Assembly (NCBI GenBank): GCA_002877875.1 | Contig: PNIE01000103.1 | Location: 1-7,564 of the forward strand | Origin: Caldimicrobium thiodismutans | GTDB taxonomy: Bacteria > Desulfobacterota > Thermodesulfobacteria > Thermodesulfobacteriales > Thermodesulfobacteriaceae | Length of the DNA stretch: 7,564 bases | Reading direction: 5' to 3' | Shown here: positions 5,800 to 7,564 of the stretch, one piece after another | Numbering within the stretch: position 1 is the stretch's first letter | Layout: every line of letters starts with the position of its first letter | The notes under the pieces: generated by a model | What the model was told of the DNA's origin: nothing | Seen by the model: only the letters and a program-made list of their open reading frames with translations | Database searches by the model: none | Translations under genes and position numbers: made by a program

Positions 5800-6553
5800 C
5801 TGGAGCATGATCTGAGGGTTTAGGAAGGCCTCTTGTCTTAAGGTCTACTTCAATTTCTCTTAGTCTCTCACTTAAAGGTTTAGTAATTAAAAGATGATCA
5901 AGTCTCATTCCGAGGTTCTTTTTGAAAGCTGAAAATTGATAGTCCCACCAAGTAAAAACTCCTTTTTTATTTGGATATTTTACTCTTAGAGCGTCATATA
6001 GACCCCATTCAAGGAGATATTTAAAGGCCTTTCTTTCACGCTCATTAAAACAGATCTGTCCCTCAAGAAGAATTGGATCGTAAACATCTTCAGGCTCAGG
6101 AGCCACATTAAAATCCCCTCCTAAGACAATTAAATCCTCCGGAGTAAAGAGTTTTTCAAGCATTTCTCTCAATTTATAAATGAACTGAATTTTATAAAAG
6201 AAGTAATCAGAGCCAACAGGGCTACCATTAGGTACATAGATAGAAAAAATATAGAGTTCTCCAAATTTTCCACCAAGGATTCTCTCTTTGGCTTGGGGAT
6301 CCTCTTCACCTATGGCCTCAAAGCCAATAAAAAGTTTTTCAGCCTCTCTTTTACTAATAATAGCAACTCCATTTCTCCCCTTTCCTCCTGCATGATAAAC
6401 TTTATAGCCTAAATTTCTGTAAGGAGACTCTTCCAGTTTATCTGTTTTTGTTTCCTGAAGGAGAAGAAAGTCAGGGCTCTTTTCAGAGATTAGAGTTAAA
6501 ATTTGAGACTTTCTAATGTTATAAGAATTCACATTCCAAGTTATAACTTTCAT
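5777..6553 (-). CDS. xthA: Exodeoxyribonuclease III / AP endonuclease
   Basis: DNA repair nuclease of the exonuclease III/APE1 superfamily. It incises DNA at abasic sites and trims 3' blocking groups and duplex 3' ends in base excision repair (Mg-dependent). At 258 residues it is close to E. coli ExoIII (268). The full catalytic set is visible: Asn7 (TWNVNS), Glu34 (LQETK), Tyr106 (YVPNG), Asp147/Asn149 (GGDFNVAP), Asp219 (MRLDHLL) and Asp248/His249 (PSDHAP). The ATG overlaps the upstream mscS stop in an ATGA, with AGAGG (complement of 6561-6565) seven bases before it, so the two genes are probably co-transcribed and coupled. Its 3' end runs 23 bp into the end of pilD on the other strand, and no terminator separates them. 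Confidence 0.96.
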   Translation of the reverse strand: MKVITWNVNSYNIRKSQILTLISEKSPDFLLLQETKTDKLEESPYRNLGYKVYHAGGKGRNGVAIISKREAEKLFIGFEAIGEEDPQAKERILGGKFGELYIFSIYVPNGSPVGSDYFFYKIQFIYKLREMLEKLFTPEDLIVLGGDFNVAPEPEDVYDPILLEGQICFNERERKAFKYLLEWGLYDALRVKYPNKKGVFTWWDYQFSAFKKNLGMRLDHLLITKPLSERLREIEVDLKTRGLPKPSDHAPVIADFLD

Positions 6554-7564
6554 ACTATAGCCTCTGGAAGAGAAGTTAGACTTATCTTTTCTTCTTGATA
6601 GCGCTTGTGCAATTTCTTAAGAAATTCGTGGGTGATTAGGGCTCTTGAAGCAGGCCTTTTGCAGCGCATAATCACAGAAAAGATGATCTTTTGATCAGCA
6701 AAGGTATGAAATCTAAGGAAGGGTTCAAAGGAAGGAGAAGCCTCAGGATGGGTCTGCATGATTTCTTTAGCCACTTCAAGGGTAACCCTTTCTACCTTAT
6801 CAAGATCATTTTGATAGCTCACCCCTACTTGAACCACCACTGGAAAATCCAAAGGACCAAGTTGATAATTAATCACCATACCCTTAGAAAGCTTAGAATT
6901 GGGGATGATAATAAGATCATTCGTGAGCATTCTTATGGTAGTATTTCTCCAAGTGATATCTTCCACAAAGCCCTCATCACCTGATTCAAGACGGATGAAA
7001 TCTTTTGGCTTAATTTGTTTACTCATAATTAATTGAATTCCAGCAAAAAAGTTCTCAAGAGTATCCCTAAGAGCAAGACCAATAACTAAGCCAGCCACTC
7101 CAAAGGTAGTAACAAAAGGGGTAATATTTATATCCAGAATGTTAAGAATCAGAATAAAAGCTATAGAGAAAACAAAACCTTTAACAAGGATTTCAAAAAG
7201 GGTAACCTTGCTCTTAAGCTCTGTCTTTTCAACTATATAGAGCTCAAAAAAGTACATTAAAAGTTTGGAGCTTGCAAAAGCAAGAGAAAGAATAAATAAA
7301 ATTAGAAAGGCTTTATTAAGAATAGTGAAAAGATGAGAAGGAATTTTAAGGAAACCTAAAGCTATATGAAGGCCTAAAATAATACCCCAAAAAAGAATAT
7401 ACCTCTGCAAAGTCTTTACAATTATTTCACTCTGAGGAAAGAAAGCCTTTTTAGCAAAAATTAAAACTAAAAGATAGCGAAGAATAATTTTGCTTATTAA
7501 ATAGCTTAAAAAAACTACTACTAAGAAAAGAAAAATTGAAAGAATATAATCCTTTTCAAAAAAA
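6550..7564 (-). CDS. MscS-family mechanosensitive channel (5' end beyond the window)
   Basis: Small-conductance mechanosensitive channel that opens under membrane tension to release solutes during osmotic downshift; inner membrane. The frame has no stop back to base 7564. A TTG at 7410-7408 could be taken as a start, but the 51 upstream codons encode another clear membrane segment (around ILSIFLFLVVVFLSYLI). The true start therefore probably lies off the right edge, and 337 residues are visible. About five hydrophobic helices are seen. The last is the pore helix, with GVAGLVIGLALRDTLENFFAGI matching the Ala/Gly-rich TM3 of MscS. It is followed by the beta domain (FVEDITWRNTTIRM, then IIIPNSKL) and the alpha/beta C-terminal domain (VQVGVSYQNDLDKV). 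The extra N-terminal helices put it among MscS relatives larger than E. coli MscS (three helices). Its stop overlaps the xthA start by 4 bp. Confidence 0.92.
   Translation of the reverse strand, partial: FFEKDYILSIFLFLVVVFLSYLISKIILRYLLVLIFAKKAFFPQSEIIVKTLQRYILFWGIILGLHIALGFLKIPSHLFTILNKAFLILFILSLAFASSKLLMYFFELYIVEKTELKSKVTLFEILVKGFVFSIAFILILNILDINITPFVTTFGVAGLVIGLALRDTLENFFAGIQLIMSKQIKPKDFIRLESGDEGFVEDITWRNTTIRMLTNDLIIIPNSKLSKGMVINYQLGPLDFPVVVQVGVSYQNDLDKVERVTLEVAKEIMQTHPEASPSFEPFLRFHTFADQKIIFSVIMRCKRPASRALITHEFLKKLHKRYQEEKISLTSLPEAIV

Noticed and set aside
6691..6984. Plus-strand 97-codon open frame opposite mscS
   Set aside because: Antisense to the conserved MscS beta and C-terminal domains; no family resemblance.
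1..7564. CRISPR array, insertion sequence, tRNA/rRNA, toxin-antitoxin or defence cassette
   Set aside because: No spaced repeat array, transposase motif, cloverleaf or rRNA-like sequence, or small toxin-antitoxin pair was seen; almost all the sequence is accounted for by recognised housekeeping and pilus genes.

Overview
The window is an AT-rich bacterial chromosome segment of ordinary, densely packed genes. Short or overlapping gene junctions, Lys/Glu-rich proteins, GTG/TTG starts and the gene mix (acpP-fabF-rpiB-acpS-nnr with type IV pilus genes) suggest a thermophilic Gram-negative bacterium. Thermodesulfobacteriota (Caldimicrobium/Thermodesulfobacterium-like) is my best guess. That placement is an inference from protein flavour, not from a search.

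Layout: (1) At the left edge (to 441) lies a type IV prepilin-like protein with six cysteines; its reading frame is open to the edge, so its true start may lie outside. (2) 442-740 is the only real intergenic region. It holds a near-consensus sigma-70 promoter (554-582), a second weak -10 box, a 25-bp imperfect direct repeat, a possible decayed mini-ORF, and a long imperfect hairpin (606-661) in what would be the 5' leader of the next operon. (3) 741-5799, plus strand, is a seven-gene operon-like run: acpP, fabF, rpiB, acpS, nnrE-nnrD fusion, a PilZ-domain protein and the prepilin peptidase pilD. Gaps are at most 3 nt, and one overlap is 23 nt. (4) On the minus strand, an MscS-family channel (running off the right edge) is coupled by an ATGA overlap to exodeoxyribonuclease III (xthA). 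xthA converges on pilD with a 23-bp tail-to-tail overlap.

How the genes fit together: acpP encodes the fatty-acid carrier, acpS the transferase that arms it with phosphopantetheine, and fabF the condensing enzyme that uses it. rpiB (pentose phosphate pathway) and the NAD(P)HX repair enzyme nnrDE are housekeeping metabolism genes. The PilZ protein and PilD at the operon end, with the prepilin just upstream of it, link the locus to type IV pilus assembly: PilD is the enzyme class that cleaves and N-methylates prepilins of this type. The minus-strand pair covers osmotic protection and DNA repair.

I found no mobile element, CRISPR array, rRNA/tRNA gene or evident novel defence or biosynthetic system. 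The points most worth a second look are the structured acpP leader with its repeats, the six-cysteine pilin, and the PilZ protein with an altered ligand motif embedded in a lipid/housekeeping operon.
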